The notes below the pieces were generated by a model. The model was not told the origin of the DNA. It worked only from the letters and a program-made list of their open reading frames with translations, and did no database searches. A DNA stretch of 64,000 bases from Oncomelania hupensis (Eukaryota > Mollusca > Gastropoda > Littorinimorpha > Pomatiopsidae): the NCBI GenBank assembly GCA_036898135.1, contig CM072517.1, positions 68,374,104 through 68,438,103 of the forward strand, given 5' to 3'. Positions 1-11,424 of the stretch are shown piece by piece; within the stretch, counting starts at the first letter, position 1; each line of letters starts with the position of its first letter. Both the position numbers and the translations under genes were made by a program.

Positions 1-560
1 AACACACACACACTCACACCTGTGAACCTATGTGTATTATGGTGTGAACCTAGCTGAATTATTGCTGTCACTGGGGGAAAAAAAAACTAGATTGACTGAC
101 TATACTTGACTGACTAAACGCGTTCTTTCAAACGTCACCGCACGAGATTGCGACACTGGATAATTTTGTTACAATGGTAAATCTTGATTAACCCACTGAA
201 CGTCACCGTGACAGATCTTTATCCAGACTTCTTGTGAGATTGACTTTCTACATTATATACTCCAGATTTGTGTGTGTGGCTGTCTGGTGAAACTGGATTA
301 TTAAACGGCATCTTTCAAGCGCCTGTGACCTGTTTGTGAAAGTGGATTGCAATACTTCCCCTTTCTTATGCCTGTGGCCTATTTTTTTTAAATTTGGATT
401 AGTACAAGGGAAACCATTTTTGATAGTGTCAGTTCAGTTGCGCCTGTGCCATCTTATGAAACTGGATTACCGCTGCCTGTCTGTAACTGGATTACTTGTG
501 ATTCTGGATTACTGACAACCGGGTTAGCAGTGACAGTACGTGGAGACGTACGACCCTGAA
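1..560. repeat. Degenerate CTGGATTA repeat region
   Basis: A loosely repeated motif of the form CTGTGAAACTGGATTA recurs at about 284, 340, 457, 482 and 500, with irregular spacing and decay. It opens with a short CA-rich tract. No coding frame or known element is recognised. It may be an old satellite or part of a larger interspersed repeat cut by the window edge. Confidence 0.4.
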
Positions 561-563
561 GTG

Positions 564-627
564 ATGAGGACGTACGACGTACCTTTGACGTCGTTCCGCG
601 TCATCTTCCTTCTCATCCTCATATCAG
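564..627 (+). CDS. Candidate first coding exon with signal-peptide-like start
   Basis: An ATG at 564 opens 21 codons: a short N-region with Arg and Tyr, then a hydrophobic run (V-I-F-L-L-I-L-I-S). The frame is followed directly by a splice-donor-like AG|GTACGT with the GT at 628-629, so the exon would end after the first base of codon 22. An in-frame TGA lies upstream at 531-533. The shape fits a first exon encoding a secretion signal (inference). No downstream exon could be linked to it, and the downstream sequence is CA/TC-rich. It could be chance. The product is unknown. Confidence 0.28.
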
Positions 628-629
628 GT

Positions 630-1260
630 ACGTTCCTGTTATAAATATGTTAGTGTCATCTGGCGCATTTATACCTCTGTCTCGCTCTGTCTGTCCGCCT
701 GTGTGTGTGTTTTCTCAGTCTGACTTGTGTGTATATGTGCTTCTTTGTCTGCTTGCATACCGGTCTGTTTGTCTTTCTCTCTGAAACTGTCTCCGTCTCA
801 CTATTTCAGTGGCCATGCGGTGTCTTTTTCGTATGTTTTTTTTTCTTTTATAATATTGACAACATGATTTTGATATCACTACTTTATTTATGCTGTCACA
901 CACACAAACACACATACCTACACTCACAAACCCCTACACACACACCCCTACACATACACACACCCACAAACACCACTCTCTCTCACACCCACACATACAA
1001 CTCTCTCTCTCCCTCCCTCTTTCTCTCTCTCTCACACACCCACACATACAACTCTCTCTCTCCCTCCCTCTTTCTCTCTCTCTCAAACACACATACAGAC
1101 CTCTAAAATGGCCACACTTAACGAAAGCGCACGTTTCTTCACCAATTCAAGGATGAAAATCTGGATGATAACAAAGTTATTCTGGTACGAAATTCCGTGT
1201 GAATCACATAATTTATATATATATATCTAGAGAGAGAGGGAGCTTAGAGAGGAAAATAGA
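630..1260. other. CA/TC-rich non-coding stretch
   Basis: The stretch holds imperfect CA and TC simple repeats at about 895-1085, including a direct duplication of a unit running from CACACCCACACATACAAC through a TC tract. A short AT tract and GA tract follow at about 1210-1265. The long open frames here are low-complexity artefacts. No gene is seen. Confidence 0.6.
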
Positions 1261-1480
1261 GAGAAGTTGAAGTTGAAAAACTTTATTGAGATAAAGGTTT
1301 TAGATATAACCTTATTTTAAACCTGTAATTGTACCTTTATGAACATGAACAATAACAGTAACTATAATCAAGGATTTTACATGATAAGATTTGTCACTCC
1401 CACGGCTAAACCAGCAAATTCAGCAAGAGTAAAGTCCCTTTTCACCGTCAGGAAAAATGGCGATACCGAAGAAACGCAAT
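1261..1480 (-). mobile_element. Possible LINE 3' end
   Basis: Read on the minus strand, the sequence ends in AATAAAG-like A/T sequence followed by two AACTTC-type units at about 1264-1276. This resembles the 3' ends of the LINE copies near 13.75 kb and 38.4 kb. There is no coding remnant, so the assignment is tentative. Confidence 0.25.
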
Positions 1481-2036
1481 CGACGCACTAGACGCCCGCT
1501 GTAAACAAGAATGCGAGAAACTTTCGTATGTTGTTTTTCGATTTTCGAGAGATAAGTTCAGGTAAGAAGAGTGCACACTTATTTCTGTTTAGTCTACATG
1601 TAAAAGAACACGATAACAACATGTGAAACTGCCTTTGGAATTTGGTTTGTGTTGATGGTTTGTAGGCCGTAATCTTACCCGCACACACAGCACAGACTCG
1701 TTATATATCTATGAGGAGTACAAAGTCCATTACATTCTGAAACCTTATACACACAACTTTAGTCACTTTATCAAACAAACATGGATTTCAAAGAAGAAAC
1801 AAGCATTCCGAATGGCAATCTGTCGTCTGCTACTTTAAAATCTCAAATGTTGCAAGGCTAAGTGCGTCGTAAGTCTACAAATAAACTACAGCGCTGATAA
1901 AGCTATAGTTACTAGATAGGCTAGAGCTAGATGCATTGCGCGTTCTCCAGGTTTTGTAATTGCCAGGAACAATTGTGCATGTCCTAATAAAATCAAAAGG
2001 ATCTTTAATTATACAGCGTGTAATTTTACAATTATA

Positions 2037-2073
<37 letters not shown>

Positions 2074-2270
2074 TGTACAAAAGATCATCCCTGCTCTCAC
2101 CCCCTCCATCCTTTTAAAAAAATCAACAACGCACACACAGATACGCAGAAAACAACAACATCCACCCTTGAAACACACACCCAACAAAACATAACAAAAC
2201 CACAAGAAGCATCCCGATCCACGGAAGACGAGACAAAAGCGTATTCATGTCAATACGAGTTGAAAATATA
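1480..2270. other. Non-coding stretch with (TC)n
   Basis: AT-rich unique-looking sequence with a perfect TC microsatellite at about 2039-2072. No gene, SINE head or LINE motif was seen. Confidence 0.5.
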
Positions 2271-2453
2271 CTACTCAAAATAATACAAGGGCCACTTGAA
2301 CATATGGGTCTCTCTTTAAATCAGAAACACGAATTCAATTTATTAGTTCATCATATTTTATTGCAATCATTTCTGCATCAATAACAAAAAAGATTTGAGA
2401 CATCAGTCGCTTAAAATTCGAGTAAATTCAATTTAACTGGACATACCCCTCAT

Positions 2454-2966
2454 TTACAAAATCAAAACTTTAGAAACCAAAAATCTATAGAGCCAGTATC
2501 GGGTGTGGCCACCGTTTGCATCAATGCAGTCTTGGGATCGTTGTCTCATGGACCGTATCAGGTTATGGAGGATGTTTCCTGGGATGGCCAACCACTCTTG
2601 CTGGAGAACTTGGGCCAGAACTCCAAGGTTAGCTCCTGGAGGGAGGTTTGCCCGTGTCTGTCGACCCAAGACATCCCACAGATGTTCTATGGGGTTCAAG
2701 TCGGGTGATCGAGCCGGCCAATCCATCCTTATGACGTGCTGTTGCTGCAGGAAGTCATTGACGATACGCGCTCGGTGTTGTCTGGCATTATCGTCCTGTA
2801 GTGCCTTCAGTGTTACCACTAGGGTTGTTTCGGCAGATCTTTTATGCGGATCAGGGGTGAGTCCTCTTTCGGCCAAGTTGCGGTCTTGATTTTGTGGTCC
2901 TGATTCGGCTCTTTGCAGTCCGCTGGACCCTGTAAGCAATGAATAACTAACTGTCTGATAATACAC
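2454..2966 (-). pseudogene. Tc1/mariner-like transposase, C-terminal relic
   Basis: The 170-residue frame carries the C-terminal half of a Tc1-type DDE transposase. A QDDNARQHRARIV block resembles the second catalytic Asp region of the family, and MDWPARSPDLNPIEHLWD holds the PDLNPIE signature with the third catalytic acid. The C-terminal block NLIRSMRQRSQDCIDANGGHTRY is also family-like. Functional Tc1 transposases are about 340 residues. The helix-turn-helix domain and the first catalytic Asp are not recognisable, and the N-terminal 55 residues do not fit the family, so this is a truncated or internally deleted copy. Low-complexity AT sequence lies downstream at 2270-2450. I found no matching terminal inverted repeats. 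Confidence 0.75.
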
Positions 2967-2969
2967 ACA

Positions 2970-3181
2970 GCGTACCCATCTCTGCTACGCAGTGCGCTGA
3001 TATTAGTCTATACCAGAGAAATCTGTAGTTATGGGAACGAGTATCCCAGTGAGGAAGGCCAATGGCTGGAGAGGTGACACGAGTTGCGAGAGGAGGTTAT
3101 GAAGAGAGTAGGAATGCGGGAGAGCTTTGGTTAGTGGAGGTGGGTGGTTTGTGTTTGTGTGTGTGCGCGTGTGTGTGTGTG
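2970..3181. other. Short stretch with no recognisable feature
   Basis: Nothing recognisable up to the GA microsatellite. A TG-rich run at about 3147-3183 leads into it. Confidence 0.4.
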
Positions 3182-3183
3182 TG

Positions 3184-3184
<1 letters not shown>

Positions 3185-3273
<89 letters not shown>
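3185..3273. repeat. (GA)n microsatellite
   Basis: About 44 uninterrupted GA units, preceded by a TG run. Open frames across it on both strands are poly-(Arg-Glu) or poly-(Leu-Ser) artefacts. Confidence 0.95.
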
Positions 3274-3276
<3 letters not shown>

Positions 3277-3428
3277 CCACTTACTAGGGAGCGACTGCTG
3301 ATTCAGCAATACAGTTCACGGCCCGTCTGCCACCCTTTGTCCTATGAATGAACATTTGTCACGCGCGTCCTTCAGCCCCCTAACACCCGACCTCACCCTT
3401 CCACCCACCTCCACCCCTGTCTTCACCT

Positions 3429-3836
3429 GCTTCTCAGTACTTCTTCCCAATCTTGGCTTTTAGATTTTTTAATTTTTTTAGATTTTAATGCTTTATTGTC
3501 CCTTTTTATCGGGAAATTCTGGGCCGCCTCCCCTGTAGAAGGCGTAGTCGCAGCCTGTGGCGCGCCCAAACCCAACCTACCTAACATTAATTGTGATTTT
3601 TGAAATTTAGAAATTCTGTAAATTTTTGAAAGTTTTTGAAATTTTGCTGGGGGAGCAAACCGGAGTACCCGGAGAAAACCCCCGAGACGTTGCCCGAGTC
3701 GAAAGTAAATAATATTCGGAGAAACATAATGCCCCGATGCAGGATCGAATCCACACCTGTCAGGCGCCATTGGTTTCTGGCCTGTGGACAAGGCAAGTTA
3801 GTCCCGCCTTAGCCCACTTGGCCACAACGCTCTTTT
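3429..3836 (-). mobile_element. tRNA-derived SINE (class II tRNA head), copy 1
   Basis: On the minus strand the head reads GTGGCCAAGTGGGCTAAGGC (Pol III A box of a Leu/Ser-type tRNA), then a B box of the GGATTCGATCC type near 3745-3760. The body contains a CTCCGGTTTGCTCCCCCAGC block and ends near GGCCCAGAATTTCCCGATAA. The same architecture is seen on the plus strand at 59.17-59.50 kb, so this is an interspersed family and not a tRNA gene. The tail is A/T-rich. Such elements have no protein product and depend on a LINE for movement. Confidence 0.7.
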
Positions 3837-4255
3837 ACTCTCCCAAACCTGAACATCGTTCGTAGTCATCGATTCCGCCATCCGCAGACCGAGTCCCAGA
3901 CCTCTGAACTGGGTTTCTCCACCTTCAACCACCACCACCACACCTCGCTTGTCCCTCAAGCTATACTCTTCCTCCCGTCTTAGAATTAGGCCTGCAGTCG
4001 TCTTAACTTTTGTTTAGCTGTTTTCCAGGCGGCTTAACAAGAGCATTTGCACAGGCCGCCCCTGGAACCCTAGACTGCCATCTCGCCGTGTTATCACAGC
4101 TCTCGCATTGTACTATCCTACCCAAACACCTCCCTTTTCACCTGCAAGTCATCCTCCAACAACCACCGACGGTTTTGAGTTTCCGTGAACAGAGTAATGT
4201 CACCCCAGCTTCTTTCTCTCATAACCATTCTCTCCACTCAGAACCCTAGCTCTCT
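3837..4255. other. Unique-looking non-coding stretch
   Basis: Pyrimidine-rich sequence without recognisable coding or repeat structure before the TC tract. Confidence 0.4.
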
Positions 4256-4686
<431 letters not shown>

Positions 4687-4698
4687 TGTCTCTCTCTG

Positions 4699-4758
<60 letters not shown>
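4687..4758. repeat. (TC)n microsatellite
   Basis: TC tract that is the other half of the locus split by the SINE at 4383-4686. Confidence 0.9.
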
Positions 4759-4760
<2 letters not shown>

Positions 4761-5334
4761 TTCTCCAAACCATTTTTGTTCTCGCGATCTTCACCACACC
4801 CGACCTTTGACCTAACTCTTCTTCAACTCCCGGACCGTAGGTCTTAACCCCACCTCCCCCCATTCCTCCCCCCACCTCTCACCGTATTTTTACAACCTCC
4901 GCCACAGCCACTATCTCCCTCTTCCTCCTTTGCCCCTACTCTTCTTCCCCTCCCCTACACATACCCACCCCGAAACTCCCACCCTCTTCTCTAACAACCT
5001 TTACCTCCACCCTCTCCATCATCTTCCGCCTCATTCAAGTGCCTCCTTTGCCGTTCACCCTTGTCAAAAGGTAAAACTTTTTTTCTTTTAATCTCGCTCA
5101 ACGAACGCCACTTACAATAGAAGTGTTAATAGAGATACAGGGTCTTAAAAGAGAGAATAAAAGAGAAAAAAAAAATGTGAAATGTACGAGTGCAGGAAAA
5201 CACGGTGTTTGACTTGCTGTCTCTCCGTTTACCTTTTCATTGCTCTTCGCTACTTTTAAAAAAAATGTGGGTAAGCGGGTTTTTACCATCTATTATGGAA
5301 ACCCTGTAAAAGGAGTTTTGTCCGCACGTTTTCA
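4759..5334. other. Pyrimidine-rich non-coding stretch
   Basis: C/T-rich sequence, with an A/T-rich part near 5075-5270. No coding signal or element motif was seen. Confidence 0.4.
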
Positions 5335-5922
5335 AATGGGCAAATTTGCGTGTTTCCATAGTTGAACGTAATAGCAGTAGCCGTCGAAGTAGTAGTTGTG
5401 GTAGTTGTAGTAGTAGTAGTAATAATAGTAGTAATTAAATAGTAAGCTTATTAGTAGTAATAGTAAGCGTAGTAACTTGTACTAGTAGTAATCTAGTAGT
5501 GGTACGTTTTCTGTACTAGTAGTAATCTAGTAGTGGTACGTTTTTAATGGGGCAGATTTGCGGGTTTCCGTGGTTGAACGTAGTAGTAGTAGTAGCCGTA
5601 GTAGTGGTAATAGTAGTAGTAGAAATTTCCTTGGATCTCACCGGTGAAATGGAAGAGACTGTTGCATGAGTAAAAGCTGATAAGACCAAAATCACCATTA
5701 ACCTGTGTAAATGCAGAGCACAAAATCCATTGTTTATTCCAGATTGAACGGATACTATTACTACTATTACTACTACTACCACTACTACTACTACTATTAT
5801 TATTATTACTACTACTACTAATATCACCACCGCAAATTTGTATTAGTAATAGTAGTTGAATACAAGCCCTACAGCAAATTTGCCCTAATAGTAGTAGTAT
5901 AGTAGTGGTAGTAGTGGTAGTG

Positions 5923-5959
<37 letters not shown>

Positions 5960-5990
5960 CAGTAGCAGTAGTAAGCTTAGTCCAGTGTCT
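5335..5990. repeat. Compound (TAG)n/(CTA)n region with local duplications
   Basis: Alternating TAG and CTA trinucleotide runs surround short unique pieces. A roughly 36-bp unit containing CTAGTAGTAATCTAGTAGTG is tandemly duplicated at about 5478-5546. A second pair, ATGGGCAAATTTGCGTGTTT (5336) and a G-rich variant (5548), lies about 213 bp apart. The long poly-Val, poly-Thr and poly-Ser frames here are artefacts. Confidence 0.75.
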
Positions 5991-6197
5991 TCCGTCCGGG
6001 GTTCGACTCAGGACAATGCAATGCCGAACAGTTCGCTTTAGTTCCACTTTCATCCCTACTGCAATTACCCTTTTCAATTCAACCAACAAACGCTGATGGC
6101 TCTGCTCATGACACCTCACCACCCTCAAATTAATAACCCCATCATTTATTTTTATCTGATTAATTGCTTTTACAATCAAACTTGTATGTTTTACTTT

Positions 6198-8174
6198 ACT
6201 ACCCACATCCTATCCTATCCTGTCCCATAACCCGAAGGTCGTAGGGGCACCACAGATGATCGCTTAACCAGCATACTCCATCTTTCTCTGTCCTCAGCAG
6301 CCCTCATGGCTTCGCTCAGTGTCAAACCAGTCCATTCTCGAATGTTGTCCTCCCACCTCTTTTTCGGTCTCCCCCTTCTTCTACCTCCTTGCACTGTGCC
6401 TTGCAGAATGGTCTTTGCAAGGCCTGATGATCTGGTGACGTGGCCATACCATCGGAGTTTCCGTTTCTTCACCACTGTGAGCAGGTCATCGTGTTGTCCA
6501 ATGGCTTGTGTGATGGTCTGTCGGACTTCAACGTTGGTGATGTGTTGGGTATAGGAAATGCACAGAAGTCTTCTGTAGCACCTCATCTCCATGCTTTGTA
6601 TTCTTCGTTGGAGATCTGCTGTGAGGGTCCATGCTTCGCAAGCATATAGGAAGATGGAGATGACCAGAGAGCGCAGCAGTCTTACTTTGGAATGTAGACT
6701 GATGGTTCTGTCTTTCCAAATGGGCTTCAACCTTGTCAGGGCAGCAGTTGTTTGTGCGATCCTGGAGAGGACTTCCTGTCGAGACCCATTGTCTGACACA
6801 ATGGCTCCTAAATATTTGAAGCTGTGCACTGTGTTGAGGGATTGGCCTTGTACTTTGATGTCCGTGTTGATGCCATTGGTGTTGTTGGTCATCATTTTGG
6901 TCTTCTCTGCACTTATTTCCATTCCATAAGCTCTGGAGGTGGTGTCAAGCCTCTGTACAAGCTGTTCAAGTTCTTGTTCCTCTCCAGCCAATCCATCAAT
7001 ATCATCCGCAAAACGAAGATTGGAGATTGCTCTGCCCCCTATGCTGACTGTGCCTTCGTGATCTGCAAGAGCATCTGACATGATGCGCTCTAGGAAGATG
7101 TTGAAGAGTGTTGGAGAGAGTAGGCATCCTTGACGCACACCGATTGTTGTTCTGAACCAGTTCCCGATGACGCTGTTATGGAGGACTGCACTGGTAGCCT
7201 TGTCATACAGGCTTTTGATGACTTCTATAATTTTAGGGCTGATGTTGTACACTTTCATGGTTGCCCATAGAGCTGCATGCCAGACTCGGTCAAATGCCTT
7301 CTTGAAGTCTATGAACACATGATATAGATGTTGTTGGTGCTGTAGGTATTTCTCACAGATTATTTTGAGGTTGAAAATCTGTTCAGTGGTACTTCGCCCT
7401 GCCATGAATCCTGCTTGTTCTTCAGCTATGATTTGTTCAGCTTGTGGTTTCAACCTGTTGAGTATTATTTTCAGGAGGACCTTGCTGGGATGGCTGATGA
7501 GGCTGATGGTGCGGTAGTTTTCACACTCCTGAAGGTTACCTTTTTTGGGAAGAGTGATGACAAGCGACTGGGTCCATGGTGTAGGCCATTCCCCACTCTG
7601 CCAGATCTTGTTACAGATAATGGTGAGAGCATCAGTCATTGCTTCTCCTCCTGCTTGTAGCAGTTCCGCTGGTATGTTGTCCACTCCCGCTGACTTCCCT
7701 TTCTTCAGCGATTGCACTGCTGCCTCAACTTCTTCCCGGAGAATTGGGAGGATTTCTTCTTCTTCTCTGCTCTCGGGACATGCTAGAACTGATGGGTCTC
7801 CATTTGGTGTATGGTTGTAAAGGTCAGAGCAGTACTCTGTCCATCTGTCCAAGACTTCTTGTTCTTCTGTAAGGCAAATGCCAGACTTGCTTTGGATAGT
7901 GGAGACTTTGGGCTGTTTAACACTTGTCAGCCGCTTCACAGTCTGGTAGGCCTTCTTGCTGTTGTTCTTGTTCAGATTGTTCTCTATTTCCTGGCATTGA
8001 TCTTCTATCCAGTTCTCCTTTGCTGTGCGCATGCCTTTTCGGATGTCATTGTTGATTTTTCGGTAGACATCAGCTCCCTGTGAGGTGTTCTTTTTCTTTT
8101 TTAACTCTCTTCGTTTATCACACAGATCCAAAAGTTCAGGTGTGATTCACGGCTTCTTCTTTGACTACCCACAT
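6198..8174 (-). mobile_element. RTE-like LINE, 5'-truncated, with 11-bp target duplication
   Basis: The element occupies about 6209-8163 and reads on the minus strand. ACTACCCACAT flanks it exactly at 6198-6208 and 8164-8174. Its 3' end is a GGATA-type tail (GGGACAGGATAGGATAGG), shared by the fragments at 10.6, 24.7, 25.65, 29.24 and 46.5 kb. The endonuclease and N-terminal part of the ORF are missing, as expected for abortive reverse transcription. The RTE clade is inferred from single-ORF architecture and RT style and was not tested by phylogeny. Confidence 0.85.
6215..8131 (-). pseudogene. RTE-like LINE reverse transcriptase (truncated ORF, open for 638 codons)
   Basis: The frame encodes the reverse transcriptase that would copy LINE RNA at a nicked target. 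Visible motifs in order are LPKKGNLQECENYR, GFMAGRSTTEQI, FIDFKKAFDRVW (motif A, catalytic Asp), GVRQGCLLSPTLFNIF (motif B), RFADDIDGLAG (motif C, FADD) and FKYLGAIVSDNGS. A C-terminal region follows with a basic GRRRGRPKKRWEDNIREW block. The first Met used here has no functional meaning: a TGA lies just upstream (8147-8149) and the 5' truncation junction is 14 bp beyond it. A full RTE ORF is roughly 1000 residues, with an AP endonuclease domain first; that part is absent. Long conservation of the open frame suggests a fairly young insertion. The copy is dead on arrival because of the truncation. Confidence 0.85.
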
Positions 8175-8650
8175 GTCCATTGATAATTATTGTGTTTGTA
8201 AGTGTGAGTGTATTACCTTATTTGTCAAGGACTGTTTGGTATTTTTTTATCTCGTTGTTATAGTTGCTTATGATGTGTTCTGTGTGGATGAGTGCACGGC
8301 TGCAGTGATGAGTGGGTAAATGTAGTGCGTGAGTGTGTTGTAACTGCGCGAGGCTTTTATGACTGAAATAATAGTGCCTATTCTTTAGTCCTACTTCTTA
8401 CCTGTAATATTTTTACCTGCAAGAGGCGTTCGCTCAATCAATGCATAGTTAAATTATGTTATGTACGGATGATGTGCGTACGGATTCTATGCTTTCTGAA
8501 CCTCTTATATTAGTCTGTGTCTTATTATTGTTCATTATAACTGTCTTGATGTGTGGAGCCATTATATAACATAATGTGATGAGACTTGTACAATATTTCC
8601 ATTCCTGTGGTAATAAAGATGTGTTGAATTGAATTGAATTGAATTGAATA
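8175..8650 (+). mobile_element. Possible LINE 3' UTR with (TTGAA)n tail
   Basis: AT-rich sequence ends in GTGGTAATAAAGATG followed by five TTGAA units at about 8618-8648. A poly(A)-signal-like AATAAA just before a short tandem tail is typical of several LINE clades. No coding remnant is present upstream, so the family is not assigned and the 5' limit is arbitrary. Confidence 0.35.
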
Positions 8651-9084
8651 TAAGCACCTTTGAAAAAAAATGTTTACTAGTTGTCCACAACAAGCTTAGA
8701 TAAAATGTCTCGCTACACTCCCCGCGCCCTGTGCACATTTTCATGCTAAGGATATGTGCGCTGTTCAATATGGACTGTTACATAAATAAGTACAAGTATG
8801 CATTGATGAGTTACACATATAAACACATCAGCTGACAATTTTGGGGGTTGACGATTTCTCGATATCTTTCGCAAGAATGTACATGAACAAATGTATTGTA
8901 TTTGTTGATCGATTAGCACGTTACATTTACGTTGGTTTAGGTTTTCGTTAGAGATGTATCGATATCTGCTGCATGCTGGTAGTTCGCAGGGTGCATACAG
9001 TGGCGATTTGGCCAGTTTTGTTTTGGATCACTTAGTAACTGTTTGATGTGGCAGATAAGCTGCATAAGAGTGTGTTTTTTTAAT
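8651..9084. other. Unique-looking non-coding stretch
   Basis: Nothing recognised between the TTGAA tail and the next SINE. Confidence 0.4.
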
Positions 9085-9362
9085 TGTTCTTATATAGCGC
9101 TTTACCAGCTCAAGAGCTGCTCAAGGCGCTGGCCGATACAGGGCTCGAGGTGCCCACTTGCATCCTTTGGGCGCATAGTCACGCCTAGACCACTGAGCAC
9201 AATTCTTACGGCGATCGGGGACGGAGGAAGAAGGGATCTAGTGCATGCTGGGTGCATTTGTGTAGCCGGCACTCACCCGTCTAGGACATGAGCGTCAGGA
9301 TCTTGAAAGTCCGTGCGATGGAATGCGTGCGTGCACAGACTAGACCTCGGTTTATACTCCCT
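9085..9362 (-). mobile_element. tRNA-SINE family A, headless copy
   Basis: Same body and 3' motifs as the copy at 4383-4686 (AAGCGCTATATAAGAAC at the 3' end; CTAGACGGGTGAGTGCCGGC in the body), with more divergence. Homology again stops at GAGTATAAACCGAGG. No tRNA head is present. Confidence 0.75.
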
Positions 9363-9425
9363 TCCCAAAGAGTAGAGGCGCAGTGTCTCAGGGTCATTTT
9401 GTTGTTGTTGTTTGCTTTGTACTCC

Positions 9426-10415
9426 AGGCTGTCCGCTGACTTTGAACCCCTGCCTTACAGGCTGTCCGCTGACTTTGAACCCCTGCCTTACAGGCTGTCC
9501 GCTGACTTTGAACCCCTGCCTTACAGGCTGTCCGCTGACTTTGAACCCCTGCCTTACAGGCTGTCCGCTGGCTTTGAACCCCTGCCTTATAGGCTGTCCG
9601 CTGACTTTGAACCCCTGCCTTACAGGCTGTCCGCTGGCTTTGAACCCCTGCCTTAAAGGCTGTCCGCTGATTTTGAACCCCTGCCTTACAGGCTGTCCGC
9701 TGGCTTTGAACCCCTGCCTTATAGGCTGTCCGCTGACTTTGAACCCCTGCCTTACAGGCTGTCCGCTGACTTTGAACCCCTGCCTTACAGGCTGTCCGCT
9801 GACTTTGATCCCCTGCCTTACAGGCTGTCCGCTGACTTTGAACCCCTGCCTTACAGGCTGTCCGCTGACTTTGATCCCCTGCCTTACATGCTGTCCGCTG
9901 ACTTTGAACCCCTGCCTTACAGGCTGTCCGCTGACTTTGAACCCCTGCCTTACAGGCTGTCCGCTGACTTTGAACCAATGCCTTACAGGCTGTCCGCTGA
10001 CTTTGAACCCCTGCCTTACAGGCTGTCCGCTGACTTTGAACCCCTGCCTTACAGGCTGTCCGCTGACTTTGAACCCCTGCCTTACAGGCTGTCCGCTGAC
10101 TTTGAACCCCTGCCTTACAGGCTGTCCGCTGACTTTGAACCAATGCCTTACAGGCTGTCCGCTGACTTTGAACCCCTACCTTACAGGCTGTCCGCTGACT
10201 TTGAACCCCTGCCTTACAGGCTGTCCGCTGACTTTGAACCCCTGCCTTACAGGCTGTCCGCTGACTTTGAACCCCTGCCTTACAGGCTGTCCGCTGACTT
10301 TGAACCCCTGCCTTACAGGCTGTCCGCTGACTTTGAACCCCTGCCTTACAGGCTGTCCGCTGACTTTGAACCCCTACCTTACAGGCCGTCAACGGGCTGG
10401 GAACCCCTGCCTTAC
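9426..10415. repeat. 33-bp minisatellite, about 30 units
   Basis: The unit begins GGCTGTCCGCTGACTTTGAA and continues CCCCTGCCTTACA, with a period of exactly 33 bp (unit starts at 9427 and 9460). Because 33 is a multiple of three and the unit lacks stops in several frames, it gives open frames of 344-355 codons on both strands with 11-residue repeats. These are not supported as genes: no upstream exon or promoter was found, and both strands are equally open. Sequence variants mark units: GGCTTTG occurs at units 66 bp apart (9571, 9637, 9703), GATCCCC at two units 66 bp apart, and AACCAATG at two units 165 bp apart. This indicates expansion by multi-unit blocks. Confidence 0.95.
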
Positions 10416-10486
10416 AGGTCTGCAACATTCTCTCTTAACATTCCACATTTCAATTGTTTGCCATTGTGTTCAGCACTGAGGCACCT

Positions 10487-10598
10487 GCATTTGCTGTATA
10501 ATTTACATTGGAAAATGCACCTTACATAATACGCTAGTCGAGCATTTGCTGTATAATTTACATTGGAAAATGCACCTTACATAATACGCTAGTCGAGT
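10487..10598. repeat. 55-bp tandem duplication
   Basis: A 55-bp unit starting GCATTTGCTGTATAATTTAC is present twice in tandem (10487 and 10542). Its second half occurs a third time after the LINE fragment at 10624-10725, as part of that insertion's target duplication. Confidence 0.9.
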
Positions 10599-10775
10599 CA
10601 ATAGGTCGCATGAATTGCCATTTGTCCTCAGGGCTGCTGAGGACAGAGAAAGATGGAGTATGCTGGTTAAACGGACATCTGTGGTGCCCCTACGACCTCC
10701 GGGTTACGGGACAGGATAGGACAGGACCTTACATAATACGCTAGTCGAGTCAATAGGTCGCCTGAATTGCCATTT
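10574..10775 (+). mobile_element. RTE-like LINE 3' fragment with a 50-bp flanking repeat
   Basis: About 100 bp (10624-10725) match the last codons and 3' end of the RTE-like LINE (GCTGAGGACAGAGAAAGATG through GGACAGGATAGGACAGG). The flanks 10574-10623 and 10726-10775 are the same 50-bp sequence with one mismatch. Six bases at the 5' junction (GTCCTC) create an inverted repeat with the element's own CTGAGGAC. This is a severely 5'-truncated insertion. Confidence 0.85.
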
Positions 10776-11159
10776 CTAAGGCGTCCTACTGATACTGTAC
10801 ATATTTTGTGATTGCGGAGTGCGAGTATGCTACTTTGTTCCATAGCTATTCAATGTTAAACACGTTACTATCATGATCTAATGATTACAGTCGATAGGAG
10901 TCGAATCTGTCGCCCAATCTTACTGATGCTTTCTGTGACCTAGGAGATGATCATAAAATAAAATGTCCGAATGTGATAACGTTATCAGTGGTAATGGTCA
11001 GTGATGACCTGTTTCTAGCTGCAGGCGCTTTGGATGTCTGGATATATATCGCCTTATCGGTGTCTTGTTCTGTATGTTTGATTTGAGTTACATTTCAGTA
11101 ACTGTTCGTTTACATACTGTCTTTCGTCTTGTGTCTGTCTCTGTATCAGTACAACTTAT
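10776..11159. other. Unique-looking non-coding stretch
   Basis: No gene or repeat recognised. Confidence 0.4.
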
Positions 11160-11204
11160 GTTAATTATTATATTATTATTATGTTATCAGTACAACTTAT
11201 GTTA

Positions 11205-11272
<68 letters not shown>

Positions 11273-11379
11273 GTTATCAGTACAACTTATGTTAATCTGA
11301 TGAATAAAAATTGATACAACAACAACTGTCTCTGTCTCCCTCACGCACAGACACAAACACACGCACACATGCACGCACC

Positions 11380-11421
<42 letters not shown>
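11160..11421. repeat. (ATT)n and (TC)n microsatellites
   Basis: An ATT tract at about 11202-11271 is flanked on both sides by copies of TGTTATCAGTACAACTTATG, which occurs about three times between 11145 and 11295. A TC tract follows at about 11383-11421. Confidence 0.85.

Positions 11422-11424
<3 letters not shown>

Noticed and set aside
9394..10479. Large repeat proteins on both strands (about 350 codons) across the minisatellite
   Set aside because: The period is a multiple of three, so both strands stay open. There is no promoter, splice or domain support.
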